Position numbers and translations under genes: made by a program. A stretch of DNA of 11,370 bases, taken from NCBI GenBank assembly GCA_004566265.1, contig SPLB01000186.1, forward strand, positions 1 to 11,370, read 5' to 3'. The notes beneath the pieces were generated by a model. That model saw only the letters and a program-made list of their open reading frames with translations. It was not told the origin of the DNA and made no database searches. Positions 1 to 7,538 of the stretch are shown here, in pieces; positions within the stretch are counted from its first letter, which is position 1; each line of letters starts with the position of its first letter. Origin of the DNA: Paracoccaceae bacterium. GTDB lineage: Bacteria; Pseudomonadota; Alphaproteobacteria; Rhodobacterales; Rhodobacteraceae.

Positions 1-80
1 ACAGACAAGGCAGCCATGGCAATTCCAAGCGTCAAGGTGCTGAAGATGGAACCAAAAAAGGAAAAAATGAACCTAAGCAC
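1..80 (-). CDS. mrcA: Penicillin-binding protein 1A, N-terminal fragment (cut by window edge)
   Basis: Only the first 26 codons are present; the gene runs off the left edge. Reading leftwards from a GTG at 78-80 gives MLRFIFSFFGSIFSTLTLG and then IAMAALSV, which is the short cytoplasmic tip and single membrane anchor typical of class A bifunctional PBPs (glycosyltransferase plus transpeptidase, periplasmic) in Rhodobacteraceae. The start is supported by a purine-rich AAAGAGA about 8 nt upstream and by a good promoter at 110-138. The gene follows the amidase in the same direction, pairing a wall synthase with a wall hydrolase. The identification rests on this N-terminal sequence and on remembered gene order, because no catalytic motif is visible. 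Confidence 0.72.
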   Translation of the reverse strand, partial: MLRFIFSFFGSIFSTLTLGIAMAALS

Positions 81-109
81 GTTTCGGTCTCTTTCGCGGG
101 TTGCGGCCA

Positions 110-138
110 AATATAGGCAGCATCGGGTCTGGGGTCAA
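110..138 (-). promoter_or_regulatory. Probable sigma-70 promoter of mrcA
   Basis: On the minus strand TTGACC (133-138) is followed after exactly 17 nt by TATATT (110-115). Both hexamers match the consensus at five of six positions. The predicted transcription start near 103 gives a leader of about 23 nt before the GTG at 80. This means mrcA can be transcribed independently of the upstream amidase and aminotransferase. Confidence 0.6.
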
Positions 139-157
139 AGATATGGACGTCCGGGAT

Positions 158-197
158 CAGATAAGCGCCCAAGAGGTCAAAAAACAGATTAGCGCCC
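158..197. repeat. Pair of 13-bp direct repeats upstream of the mrcA promoter
   Basis: CAGATAAGCGCCC (158-170) and CAGATTAGCGCCC (185-197) differ at one base and start 27 bp apart. They lie 20 bp upstream of the mrcA -35 box, in the 221-bp gap after the amidase. They could be tandem sites for an activator, but no known consensus is recognised. The rest of the gap (198-301) shows no gene and no convincing terminator. Confidence 0.4.
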
Positions 198-301
198 GAT
201 GCGCAATGGTGGAGCGTTTACCGCGCAGCCTATCAGAAATCGGCAGCCAAGGATACGGGCCCACGATCAAAACCCCGCGCCCGCGACATTTTGCAGGACG
301 A

Positions 302-1528
302 TTATTGGCGAACCAAGGCACGCCGTGCCTCGTCCTGATTGCGCCATGCGCGGATGCCATTCATGATCCCACGCGCAGCCGTGGCACGCCACTCGGGGTT
401 GGTGATATTGGCCGCGTCCTTGGGACTCGACAAATAGCCGACCTCCACAAGGATCGACGGGATATTAGCCGATTTCAGAACCGAAAACCCCGCAGATTGT
501 AACGGGCGACGGTACATCTTCACCTTCTCACTTTGCAATCCGCGCACAACGGATGCTGCCAGCGACTCGCTGCGGGGTTGGGTTTCTTGCCGCGCAAGGT
601 CCAGCATAATATCCGTGACCGCGTCATCGGTGCCGCGCAGATCTGTGCCGCTCAGCAGTTGCGCGCGATCATGGCGCTCCGCGAGCTTGGCCGAAGCCAC
701 GTCAGAGGCCTCCTCAGACAGCACATAAATGCTGGCACCATGGGCCAACCCTTCTGCCAGAGCATCCGCATGGAGCGACACGAACAGATCCGCCTCCACC
801 TGTTGGGCCATTGCGACACGGCGTTCGAGGGACACAAAATAATCCCCTTCCCGAGTCAGCACGACTTCAAATTCGCCGGACCGCATCAGCATCTCGCCCA
901 GTTCATAAGCAAAGCGCAGCATCAGGGATTTTTCGTTCAGATATTTGCCGTTGTAGTCGGTCTCTGCACCCGGATCCAACCCGCCGTGGCCGGGGTCAAT
1001 CATAACAATCAATGGCCCGTCACGCCCGCGATCCGGGGCCAGCGCAATCGGCTCTGGTTCGGGCAAATCCCAACGCGGATCCTGCGGCGTACCCGCCTGT
1101 GCCGCAAAGCTCTTGCTGTCTACGGGCTCTAGCATAACCTGCAAGGCCGCCTCTGCCGTTTCATCATCGACGGTCATTTCGACCTGGGCCACCTTCATTG
1201 GGCCACCCAACTCCAATACCATCCGGGACCAACCCGGCACATAGCCACCAAACCGCAAAGCCGTGACATGCGAGCTGCGACCGAGGGTGCCCGCCGCCAG
1301 CGCGCTCCAATCGATTTCTTTAAAATCCAGAACCACACGTGGCGGCGCGTCCAGCGTAAAGACTCGGAACGGAACCCCTTGGCTCATCCCAAGTCGCAAC
1401 CGAATGTCATCTCCTGCGTCCTGCAGGCTGCTGTCTTCTGGCAACACCCGAGCCAGGGCCGAAAACTCCTGTGCGCTCCCAGCGCTCGGCAACAAAATAG
1501 CCAACGCCAATAGGGTCACACGGATCAT
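302..1528 (-). CDS. N-acetylmuramoyl-L-alanine amidase (AMIN + Amidase_3)
   Basis: A 408-aa periplasmic zinc amidase that cleaves the bond between N-acetylmuramic acid and the stem peptide, as in septum splitting and wall turnover. Residues 1-20 form a signal peptide (LLALAILLPSAGSAQ). Residues about 30-135 fit an AMIN septal-targeting domain, and 173-395 the Amidase_3 catalytic domain. Zinc ligands are visible as H181 (DPGHGG), E199 (LNEKS) and H253 (SLHAD), and the catalytic glutamate as E362 (LVEVGYLS). Residues about 257-330 form the extra segment that in AmiB/AmiC-type enzymes contains the autoinhibitory helix, which suggests control by an EnvC- or NlpD-like activator (inference from the family). 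The ATG overlaps the aminotransferase TGA (ATGA, 1525-1528), so translation is probably coupled. The architecture is that of AmiC, but AmiB cannot be excluded. Confidence 0.93.
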   Translation of the reverse strand: MIRVTLLALAILLPSAGSAQEFSALARVLPEDSSLQDAGDDIRLRLGMSQGVPFRVFTLDAPPRVVLDFKEIDWSALAAGTLGRSSHVTALRFGGYVPGWSRMVLELGGPMKVAQVEMTVDDETAEAALQVMLEPVDSKSFAAQAGTPQDPRWDLPEPEPIALAPDRGRDGPLIVMIDPGHGGLDPGAETDYNGKYLNEKSLMLRFAYELGEMLMRSGEFEVVLTREGDYFVSLERRVAMAQQVEADLFVSLHADALAEGLAHGASIYVLSEEASDVASAKLAERHDRAQLLSGTDLRGTDDAVTDIMLDLARQETQPRSESLAASVVRGLQSEKVKMYRRPLQSAGFSVLKSANIPSILVEVGYLSSPKDAANITNPEWRATAARGIMNGIRAWRNQDEARRALVRQ

Positions 1529-2670
1529 TCCCGCCCCTCCATAAAGGTCTTTAGCCGTGCGAGACCCTCTTCAATGTCCTCTGTTGACCGCGCATACGAA
1601 AACCGCAGCGTTGTCGCCCCGCGGACCGGATCAAAGTCGAGCCCCGGCGTGACCGCAACGCCGACTTTTTCCAAAATCTCTGCCGCCAACGCCCGGCTGT
1701 TTTGCGTAATGTCCGAAACATCCGCATAGACATAAAACGCCCCATCGGGCGGCGCGATCTTGTCAAATCCCACTTTCGGCAACCCCTCAAGCATCAGCTG
1801 GCGGTTCTTGGCATAAACCGCGAGATTGCCTTGCAATTCATCCTCGCACTCGATCGCCGCCAGTGCCGCCAGCTGGCTTGCGTGGGGAGCGCAGATGAAC
1901 ATGTTCTGCGCGATGCGTTCGACGACACGCACGTGATTTTCGGGCACAACCATCCAGCCAACTCGCCAGCCGGTCATGGAGAAATATTTGGAAAAGGAAT
2001 TGATGACATAACACTCATCCGAAAGTTCGAGCGCAGTGACCGCCTTTGCCTCGTATTCGATGCCGTGGTAGATTTCGTCCGAGATGAAGGACGCCCCGGC
2101 CTCTGACGTCGCCGCCATTAAATCCGCCAGCGCCGGTTTGGACAGCATGGTGCCGGTGGGATTTGCAGGGCTGGCCACCAAAAGTCCACGCAAGCCCCGC
2201 CCCACAAGATCCGCCGCCACAGGCTGAAGTCGGTTTTCCGCCGCTGTCTGAATGTTCACCGGCTGCATCCCCAGTGCGCTTAGGATCTGGCGATAACTCG
2301 GATAGCCCGGCGCACCAATTCCGACACGATCTCCACTGTCAAACAGCGCGGTAAAGCTAAGGATAAACGCCCCCGAAGACCCCGGCGTAATCACCACACG
2401 CTTGGGGTTCAGATCCACATTGTACCAGTCCCCATACAGCTGGGCGATGCGAGCCCGCAGCTCAGGCAGGCCTAGTGCAACCGTATAGCCCATCGCGCCA
2501 GTGTCCAGCGCCTCTGCCAGCGCACGACGGGCGTGCTCTGGGGCCCCGGTTGCGGGCTGGCCGACCTCCATGTGAATGATATGCTGGCCATTTTCCTCGG
2601 CTTTGCGGGCGGCCTCCATCACATCCATCACAATGAAGGGATCAACGTTGGAACGGGTTGAGTTTCGCAT
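1525..2670 (-). CDS. Class I/II pyridoxal-phosphate aminotransferase
   Basis: A 381-aa fold-type I aminotransferase, probably cytoplasmic. The PLP-binding set is complete: SPANPTG (N170), SDEIYHG (D198, Y201), the Schiff-base lysine K228 in NSFSKYFSMTGWRVGW, and R356 in LRFSYARS for the substrate carboxylate. It belongs to the aspartate/aromatic aminotransferase superfamily, but the amino donor and acceptor cannot be read from the sequence. The frame is open upstream to 2982; I chose the ATG at 2670 because GGGAG lies 7 nt before it and the family begins at this distance from the first conserved block (MRNSTRSNVDPF). The 4-bp overlap with the amidase start implies one transcript. A direct link to cell-wall metabolism is only suggested by position. 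Confidence 0.9.
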   Translation of the reverse strand: MRNSTRSNVDPFIVMDVMEAARKAEENGQHIIHMEVGQPATGAPEHARRALAEALDTGAMGYTVALGLPELRARIAQLYGDWYNVDLNPKRVVITPGSSGAFILSFTALFDSGDRVGIGAPGYPSYRQILSALGMQPVNIQTAAENRLQPVAADLVGRGLRGLLVASPANPTGTMLSKPALADLMAATSEAGASFISDEIYHGIEYEAKAVTALELSDECYVINSFSKYFSMTGWRVGWMVVPENHVRVVERIAQNMFICAPHASQLAALAAIECEDELQGNLAVYAKNRQLMLEGLPKVGFDKIAPPDGAFYVYADVSDITQNSRALAAEILEKVGVAVTPGLDFDPVRGATTLRFSYARSTEDIEEGLARLKTFMEGRE

Positions 2671-2676
2671 TCTGAT
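2648..2676 (+). promoter_or_regulatory. Candidate promoter of the M48 protease-dsbA operon
   Basis: TTGGAA (2648-2653), a 17-nt spacer and TCTGAT (2671-2676) lie inside the 5' coding end of the divergent aminotransferase. Each hexamer matches the sigma-70 consensus at four of six positions. The start predicted near 2683 would leave a leader of about 10 nt, which fits the absence of a Shine-Dalgarno before the ATG at 2693. This is tentative, since four-of-six matches are common by chance. Confidence 0.3.
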
Positions 2677-2692
2677 CTCCCATGGTGCGGCC

Positions 2693-4090
2693 ATGATCTT
2701 TGACCGGTTAATCCCCGTCGCGTCAATCCCGGGCCCGGGCTTTCTGCGGCTTTCGGCGCGTTCCCGTGTCGCGCTGACGCTTCTTCTGCTCGGGCTTTGC
2801 GTTCTCGGCGGGCCGATGCGGGCGCAGGGGATATCGCTCCTGCGCGATCCAGATATCGAGCATGGGCTGCGCGAATTGGCGACGCCTGTTTTGCGCGCAG
2901 CAGGTCTTGACCCCAGCCGCACACGTCTTTTGGTGGTCGACAGTGCAAGCCTCAATGCTTTTGTAATCGACCACACCGCCATCTTTCTGAATTATGGGCT
3001 GATTCTGCGTACATCCAAACCTGAAATGCTGCAGGCCGTAATCGCCCATGAGGCCGCCCATATTGCCAATGGCCACATCGGCAGGCGGGGGCAGAATATG
3101 CGAAGTGCAGGAACTGCTGCGGGTTTGGGCACCGCATTGGCCGTTCTCGCCGGGGCGCTTGCGGGTGGCGAGGCAGCGGTCGGGATTGCGGCGGGCACAC
3201 AAACCAGCGCGCTGCGCAGTTTTCTGAGCCACACACGCGCAGAAGAGGCATCAGCAGACCGTTCCGCACTTACCTACTTGCGGCGCGCGGGGATTAACCC
3301 CCGCGGGATGGTTGAACTGCACGGGCTCTTCGCAGGCCAAGAGGTGCTGTCCCGCCGCAACCAGGACCCCTACATGCGGTCTCACCCTTTGACCCGCGAT
3401 CGCATTCGCGCTGCCGAAGCTGTGGTGGCAACCCTGCCCAAGGCCCCCGGAGTTGATCCAGAGGCTGCTTATTGGCTGGCGCGTGTACAGGGCAAGCTCT
3501 CGGCCTTCAAACGTGCCCCTAAATGGACCAGACGCCGCCTGCGCAGCGAAACCTATGCAGATGTGAAACTGATGCGCGGCGCCATTGCCGATTTCCGCAG
3601 CAACAAGCTAAACGCGGCCCTAAAGCAAATGCGTGAACTGCGCAGCTTACGCCCCAATGACCCCTACTACGCCGAATTGGAAGGTCAGATCCTCTATGAA
3701 AACCGCCGCTGGGCCGAGGCCAATGCCGCCTACACCCGCGCAGCACAAGGCGCGCCCAAGGACGCGCTGATCTTGGCCGGTCTGGGTCGCACCCAACTGT
3801 CTGCCGGAAAGCCAAAGACTGCATTGGCGACGCTGGAGCGCGCGCGTCTTCGTGATTTCCGCAATCACCGCTTGTTGCGCGATATGTCGCTGGCCTATGC
3901 CCAGACAGGGCAACCCGGGATGGCCTCCGTCGTTACCGCAGAACGATACGCTCTGCGCGGCCGCCTGACAGATGCAGGCCAGCATGCAAAACGTGCCCTT
4001 GGGCTCCTGCCCGAGGGTTCCCCGCCTTGGCGACGGGCGCAGGACGTGTTCCTCGCCTATGAGCGCTCTGAGAAAAGGAAAAAGAAATGA
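2693..4090 (+). CDS. BepA-like M48 zinc metalloprotease with TPR repeats
   Basis: A 465-aa envelope metallopeptidase resembling BepA (YfgC), the E. coli periplasmic protease and chaperone of outer-membrane protein assembly. A basic, hydrophobic N-terminus (RSRVALTLLLLGLCVLGG, 24-40, then MRAQG) is a likely signal peptide. The protease domain spans about 50-245 with HEAAH (H119, E120, H123), the third zinc ligand E185 in EEASAD, and a following SHP (230-232). Between them 143-172 is a glycine/alanine-rich hydrophobic stretch, as in the membrane-facing loop of this family. Residues about 290-440 are helical TPR-type repeats (YYAELEGQILYENRRW, LAGLGRTQLSAGKPKTALAT). ATG 2693 is the only plausible in-frame start but has no Shine-Dalgarno, and it stands 22 bp from the divergent aminotransferase. 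The 3' end overlaps the next gene by 4 bp. Confidence 0.88.
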   Translation: MIFDRLIPVASIPGPGFLRLSARSRVALTLLLLGLCVLGGPMRAQGISLLRDPDIEHGLRELATPVLRAAGLDPSRTRLLVVDSASLNAFVIDHTAIFLNYGLILRTSKPEMLQAVIAHEAAHIANGHIGRRGQNMRSAGTAAGLGTALAVLAGALAGGEAAVGIAAGTQTSALRSFLSHTRAEEASADRSALTYLRRAGINPRGMVELHGLFAGQEVLSRRNQDPYMRSHPLTRDRIRAAEAVVATLPKAPGVDPEAAYWLARVQGKLSAFKRAPKWTRRRLRSETYADVKLMRGAIADFRSNKLNAALKQMRELRSLRPNDPYYAELEGQILYENRRWAEANAAYTRAAQGAPKDALILAGLGRTQLSAGKPKTALATLERARLRDFRNHRLLRDMSLAYAQTGQPGMASVVTAERYALRGRLTDAGQHAKRALGLLPEGSPPWRRAQDVFLAYERSEKRKKK

Positions 4091-4851
4091 ACGCCCGAAC
4101 CCGTCTTGCGGCCTCCGCCGCATTTGGACTGAGCCTCCTATCCAGCCCTTTAGCGGCGCTTGACCTCGACAATATGAACAGCAAAGATCGGGACGCCTTT
4201 GGTCAGGCTGTGCGCGCCTATCTTCTGGAAAACCCCGAGGTCATTATGGAAGCGGTTGCCGTACTGGAGCAGCGCCAAGCGGCCGCAGATGCCGCCCGTG
4301 ATGACGCGCTGGTTGAAACCTATATAGCCGAGCTGCAAAACGACGGCTATTCTTGGGTTGGTGGCAATCCCGACGGTGACATTACCGTGGTAGAGTTCAT
4401 GGATTACCGCTGTGGCTACTGCCGTCGCGCAGTGCCTGAAATTGCGAAACTCTTAGAAAAAGACGGCAATATCCGCCTTGTTGTAAAAGAGTTTCCGATC
4501 CTTGGCGAAGCCTCGATGGTTGCCGCGCGATTTGCTATTGCGACAAAGAACCTAGCAGGGGATGACGCCTATAAGGCCGTGCATGATGCGCTGCTGTCCT
4601 TTTCAGGTGAACCCACAGATGTTGCCCTGCGGCGTCTGGCCGAGGGGCTGGAACTGGACGGGGATGCCATTTTGGCTGCGATGAACGCGCCCGAAGTCAC
4701 GGAAGCGATCACCCGCACCCGCGCGCTGGCTCAGCAGCTTTCCATTTCCGGCACCCCGAGCTTTGTGGTCGATACGGAACTGCTGCGCGGCTATCTGCCT
4801 GCGGACGCTATGTTGGACATGGTCGCAGAAATCCGCGCCGCCCGCGGCTAA
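4087..4851 (+). CDS. DsbA-family thiol:disulfide oxidoreductase (ScsC-like)
   Basis: A 254-aa periplasmic thioredoxin-fold protein. Residues 1-24 form a signal peptide (LAASAAFGLSLLSSPLAA). Residues about 35-80 are a charged helical segment (FGQAVRAYLLENPEVIMEA) like the N-terminal oligomerisation helix of ScsC-type proteins. The thioredoxin domain follows with the redox pair C109-G-Y-C112 in FMDYRCGYCRRAVPE and the cis-proline P224 in SGTPSFVV; the central DsbA-type helical insert lies between them. It either makes or rearranges disulfides in exported proteins; the putative oligomerisation segment leaves an isomerase role open. The start lies in ATGA shared with the protease stop, behind an AAGGAAAAAG ribosome site, so both are made together. 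This suggests joint work on folding of envelope proteins (inference). Confidence 0.9.
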   Translation: MNARTRLAASAAFGLSLLSSPLAALDLDNMNSKDRDAFGQAVRAYLLENPEVIMEAVAVLEQRQAAADAARDDALVETYIAELQNDGYSWVGGNPDGDITVVEFMDYRCGYCRRAVPEIAKLLEKDGNIRLVVKEFPILGEASMVAARFAIATKNLAGDDAYKAVHDALLSFSGEPTDVALRRLAEGLELDGDAILAAMNAPEVTEAITRTRALAQQLSISGTPSFVVDTELLRGYLPADAMLDMVAEIRAARG

Positions 4852-4878
4852 GACGAGGGACGTTCACTCGGCGGCGCT

Positions 4879-4907
4879 GCCCTGAAACATCCAGAGTGTT
4901 TCAGGGC
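4879..4907. other. Perfect 11-bp hairpin 3' of the dsbA-like gene
   Basis: GCCCTGAAACA (4879-4889) pairs perfectly with TGTTTCAGGGC (4897-4907) around a 7-nt loop. On the plus strand it is followed by GAAAAAAGG rather than a T run, so it is not a canonical terminator by itself. It may block 3' exonucleases or act with the next hairpin. Confidence 0.6.
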
Positions 4908-4936
4908 GAAAAAAGGAAGGGGCACAAGGCCCCTTC
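4908..4936 (-). terminator. Rho-independent terminator of ispG, probably bidirectional
   Basis: GAAGGGGC (4916-4923) and GCCCCTTC (4929-4936) form an 8-bp GC-rich stem with a 5-nt loop, beginning 5 nt after the ispG stop. On the minus strand the stem is followed directly by CTTTTTTC, a classic U-tract. On the plus strand TTGTATT follows, so weaker termination of the convergent protease-dsbA transcript is also possible. Confidence 0.8.
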
Positions 4937-4941
4937 TTGTA

Positions 4942-6072
4942 TTACTCACCAGCTTCTGGTGCTGCAGACTCGGACTCCAGTGCGGCGGCTTTTTTCTCGA
5001 CCTCTTGCACAATATGGTCGACCATCTGATCGTTGGACATCTTGTGGCTCGCTTTGCCCGCGAGGTAAACCATGCCGCTGCCCGCACCGCCGCCGGTAAA
5101 GCCAACATCGGTCATCAACGCCTCGCCCGGACCGTTGACGACGCAGCCAATGATGCTGAGGCTCATGGGCGTTTTGATATGCGCCAGTCGGTCTTCAAGG
5201 GTTTCGACGGTTTTGATCACATCAAATCCCTGGCGCGCGCAGGACGGGCAGGAAATGATATTCACACCCCGGTGACGCAGGCCCAGAGATTTCAGGATCT
5301 CGTAGCCAACCTTGACCTCTTCTACCGGGTCCGCAGACAGGCTGACACGCAGGGTGTCGCCAATGCCCATCCACAACAGCTGGCCAAGGCCAATAGCGGA
5401 TTTAATCGTGCCCGACATCAGACCACCGGCTTCGGTGATGCCAAGATGGATCGGCGCGTCAGTGGTGTCCGCCAGCATCTGATAGGCAGCTGCCGACATA
5501 AACACGTCGGACGCCTTAACCGAGATTTTGAACTCGTGGAAATCATGATCCTGCAGGATTTTGATGTGGTCGAGGCCACTTTCAAGCATCGCATCCGGGC
5601 AGGGTTCGCCGTATTTTTCCAGAAGCTGCTTTTCCAAAGACCCTGCGTTCACACCAATGCGGATCGAACACTTGTAGTCGCGTGCGGCGCGGATCACCTC
5701 GGCCACGCGTTTCTCATCTCCGATATTGCCGGGGTTGATACGCAGACAGGCCGCGCCTGCCTCAGCGGCTTCGATCCCGCGTTTGTAGTGGAAGTGGATG
5801 TCCGCAACGATCGGAACTGGGCTTTCGCGCACGATCTCTTTCAGGGCACGGGCAGACGCCTCATCGGGGACCGAGACCCGCACAATGTCTGCACCGGCTT
5901 CGGCCGCGGCAAGAACCTGTTCGATTGTTGCCTTGGCGTCGGTGGTGAGCGTATTTGTCATGGTTTGCACCGCGATGGGTGCGTCTCCGCCAACGGGCAC
6001 ATTGCCGACGTGGATCTGGCGGCTCTTGCGGCGTTCAATATTGCGCCAGGGGCGGATGTGATTCATCGACAT
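4942..6072 (-). CDS. ispG: 4-hydroxy-3-methylbut-2-enyl-diphosphate synthase (GcpE)
   Basis: A 376-aa cytoplasmic Fe-S enzyme of the MEP isoprenoid pathway. It reductively opens methylerythritol cyclodiphosphate to HMBPP, the precursor made just before IspH. Length and layout fit the bacterial single-chain form: a TIM barrel (about 15-265, with [21 protein letters not shown]) and the C-terminal cluster domain with C275 and C278 (ISCPSCAR), C310 ([11 protein letters not shown]) and E317 as fourth ligand. The start ATG at 6072 has AGGA 6 nt upstream; a second in-frame ATG at 6066 is less well placed. The tail after 355 is low-complexity and acidic ([20 protein letters not shown]). It lies 111 bp downstream of the RodZ-like gene with no terminator between them, so cotranscription is likely. 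Confidence 0.97.
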   Translation of the reverse strand: MSMNHIRPWRNIERRKSRQIHVGNVPVGGDAPIAVQTMTNTLTTDAKATIEQVLAAAEAGADIVRVSVPDEASARALKEIVRESPVPIVADIHFHYKRGIEAAEAGAACLRINPGNIGDEKRVAEVIRAARDYKCSIRIGVNAGSLEKQLLEKYGEPCPDAMLESGLDHIKILQDHDFHEFKISVKASDVFMSAAAYQMLADTTDAPIHLGITEAGGLMSGTIKSAIGLGQLLWMGIGDTLRVSLSADPVEEVKVGYEILKSLGLRHRGVNIISCPSCARQGFDVIKTVETLEDRLAHIKTPMSLSIIGCVVNGPGEALMTDVGFTGGGAGSGMVYLAGKASHKMSNDQMVDHIVQEVEKKAAALESESAAPEAGE

Positions 6073-6183
6073 GCGTCTTCCTGCTCTTGCAGCCCATCGG
6101 TCATACTCTGCGCCGATACATAAAGCCGCAAGCCCCTTGCTGCAACATGGTTCCCCATCACAAGTCTCCCTAGCAGGAAGCGG

Positions 6184-7413
6184 TTACTCGCTCTTTCGGG
6201 TCTGTGCGCGCAACTGTGCCACCATTGTCGCCAGAGACAGATTGTCCTTCGCTTTGAGGTCTGCGATGGGGAACCTGTCGGACAATGCGTCCGGATCCAA
6301 ATTAATCCGCTTTGTCACCTTGCCGCGACCTCCAACGGGGCCGTAATGGGCATCATTGACAGCAAAATAGATGCCACTGCTTTCCCCCGTGCCAAATATA
6401 TGTGGCTCGTCGGTCTGTGGCACATCATAGGTCTGGCCTGGCTCCATAATGGTTTCAAACAGAACTGTACCGCCTGCGGTTTTGACCTGCACCCAAGACG
6501 GGCGCACTGCCAAGATCCGCACACCGGGCGCTCGCGCGGCGACCACCTGCGGGGTGACTGTCTCCTCAGATGCAGCTCCCGGCGAAACCGGGCGATCTGC
6601 AACCGTCGTCGCTTCTGACAGCATCACGCTAGGCGCTGTTTCGCGATTGAGCTGGGCAAAACCGGTGAAATTACCAAAATCGCGAGGATCAAGCGTTGCG
6701 ATCGGCGCATCTCGCGCCACCAGCACCGGCACATCCAGCGCTTGCGGACGATACAGCCGGTTCAGCGCATCGGACGCGTCGTCCACCAAAGCATCAGATA
6801 CCACCACACCATCCAATGGATCCAGATCCGCCAGAACATCCGGAGTTTGCTCAACCGGGGCAAAGGTAACCTGCTGCACTTGACGAAGCACCTGCGAGGC
6901 CCCGTAACCGATACCGCCAATCACGGCAACGAGCACCAGCAATGACCCCACGGCGCGCGGTTCAATACGTGTCACGAGGCTTTCGTCCGCAGGCAAGAAC
7001 GGCGTGCCCGCAAAAGCTTCGCTTCCAAGCCCGCCCTGCGCGGGGCGTGCTGCAGCGCGCGGTTTCTTTCCTGAGGCCTCCACGGACATACCGTGGGCCA
7101 CCTCAAAACCGCTTTCGAGGCAGAAGTCGCGGAAGCATTCTTCGGCATCCAACCCGAGGTATCGTGCGTAAGAGCGCACATAGCCCGCGATGAACCCCTG
7201 CGTATCAAATACGGAAGGGTCACAGTTTTCAATCGCAGCAATGTACGAAGCTTTTATTCGCAGTTCACGTTGAACGTCCAGCAGCGACTTGCCCATTGTG
7301 GCTCGTTCACCGCGCATAACATCTCCGAGACGCAGTTCAAAATCGTCAAAACTCTTTGGTTCTGGCGACGACGTGCTGTCATCGTTTTTGCGCGTTGAAA
7401 AGCGCCCGATCAT
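6184..7413 (-). CDS. RodZ-like protein: HTH, transmembrane helix, DUF4115
   Basis: A 409-aa inner-membrane protein. Residues about 27-95 form an N-terminal cytoplasmic HTH_25 domain (LGDVMRGERATMGKSLLDVQ ... IKASYIAAIE, FIAGYVRSYARYLGLD). One membrane helix lies at about 154-176 (VGSLLVLVAVIGGIGYGASQ). A long, weakly conserved, probably disordered periplasmic linker (about 180-295) leads to a DUF4115 beta domain (about 298-370, ILAVRPSWVQVKTAGGTVLF). This is the plan of RodZ, which links MreB to the wall elongation machinery, but the protein could serve another role in this family. The frame is open to 7506; I chose ATG 7413, which has AGGA about 9 nt upstream, and because the upstream stretch carries promoter-like sequence. 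It is followed by ispG in the same direction. Confidence 0.85.
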   Translation of the reverse strand: MIGRFSTRKNDDSTSSPEPKSFDDFELRLGDVMRGERATMGKSLLDVQRELRIKASYIAAIENCDPSVFDTQGFIAGYVRSYARYLGLDAEECFRDFCLESGFEVAHGMSVEASGKKPRAAARPAQGGLGSEAFAGTPFLPADESLVTRIEPRAVGSLLVLVAVIGGIGYGASQVLRQVQQVTFAPVEQTPDVLADLDPLDGVVVSDALVDDASDALNRLYRPQALDVPVLVARDAPIATLDPRDFGNFTGFAQLNRETAPSVMLSEATTVADRPVSPGAASEETVTPQVVAARAPGVRILAVRPSWVQVKTAGGTVLFETIMEPGQTYDVPQTDEPHIFGTGESSGIYFAVNDAHYGPVGGRGKVTKRINLDPDALSDRFPIADLKAKDNLSLATMVAQLRAQTRKSE

Positions 7414-7487
7414 GCCTGTAGTCCTATCGTTTACTGCCTCGAAACCATCCCCTGATACCGAAGTCCGATTCGGATAGAGAGCGTCCC

Positions 7488-7515
7488 CACTAAAACGATA
7501 ACACAAAAACGATAA
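7488..7515. repeat. Tandem 14-bp repeat in the RodZ-like gene promoter
   Basis: CACTAAAACGATAA (7488-7501) is followed directly by CACAAAAACGATAA (7502-7515), with 13 of 14 bases identical. A third, inverted copy of the core (TATCGTTTA, plus strand, 7425-7433) lies just before the ribosome site of the RodZ-like gene. On the minus strand each repeat provides TGTTATCGT, which resembles an extended -10 element. It may be a regulator site or a duplicated promoter element. Confidence 0.5.
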
Positions 7516-7538
7516 CAGAAAACTTCTCAGTGTGTTAA
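7509..7538 (-). promoter_or_regulatory. Candidate promoter of the RodZ-like gene and ispG
   Basis: On the minus strand TTAACA (7533-7538, five of six to TTGACA) is separated by 18 nt from TATCGT (7509-7514), which is preceded by TGT as in extended -10 promoters. The -35 box overlaps the hemA stop codon, and the -10 lies in one copy of the tandem repeat. The leader would be about 90 nt. Confidence 0.42.

Noticed and set aside
533..1132. 199-codon plus-strand open frame opposite the amidase
   Set aside because: Antisense shadow of the amidase catalytic domain; no family similarity or start signal.
2721..2726. TTGACG -35-like hexamer for the aminotransferase (minus strand)
   Set aside because: No acceptable -10 box is found at 16-18 nt spacing, so it is not reported as a promoter.
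2728..2739. Perfect palindrome CCCGGGCCCGGG near the divergent promoters
   Set aside because: It is fully explained by the coding sequence IPGPG of the protease in GC-rich codon usage; no second copy was seen.
5005..6123. 372-codon plus-strand open frame opposite ispG
   Set aside because: It is antisense to the well-supported ispG, has no recognisable domain or ribosome site, and such long shadows are common opposite GC-rich genes.
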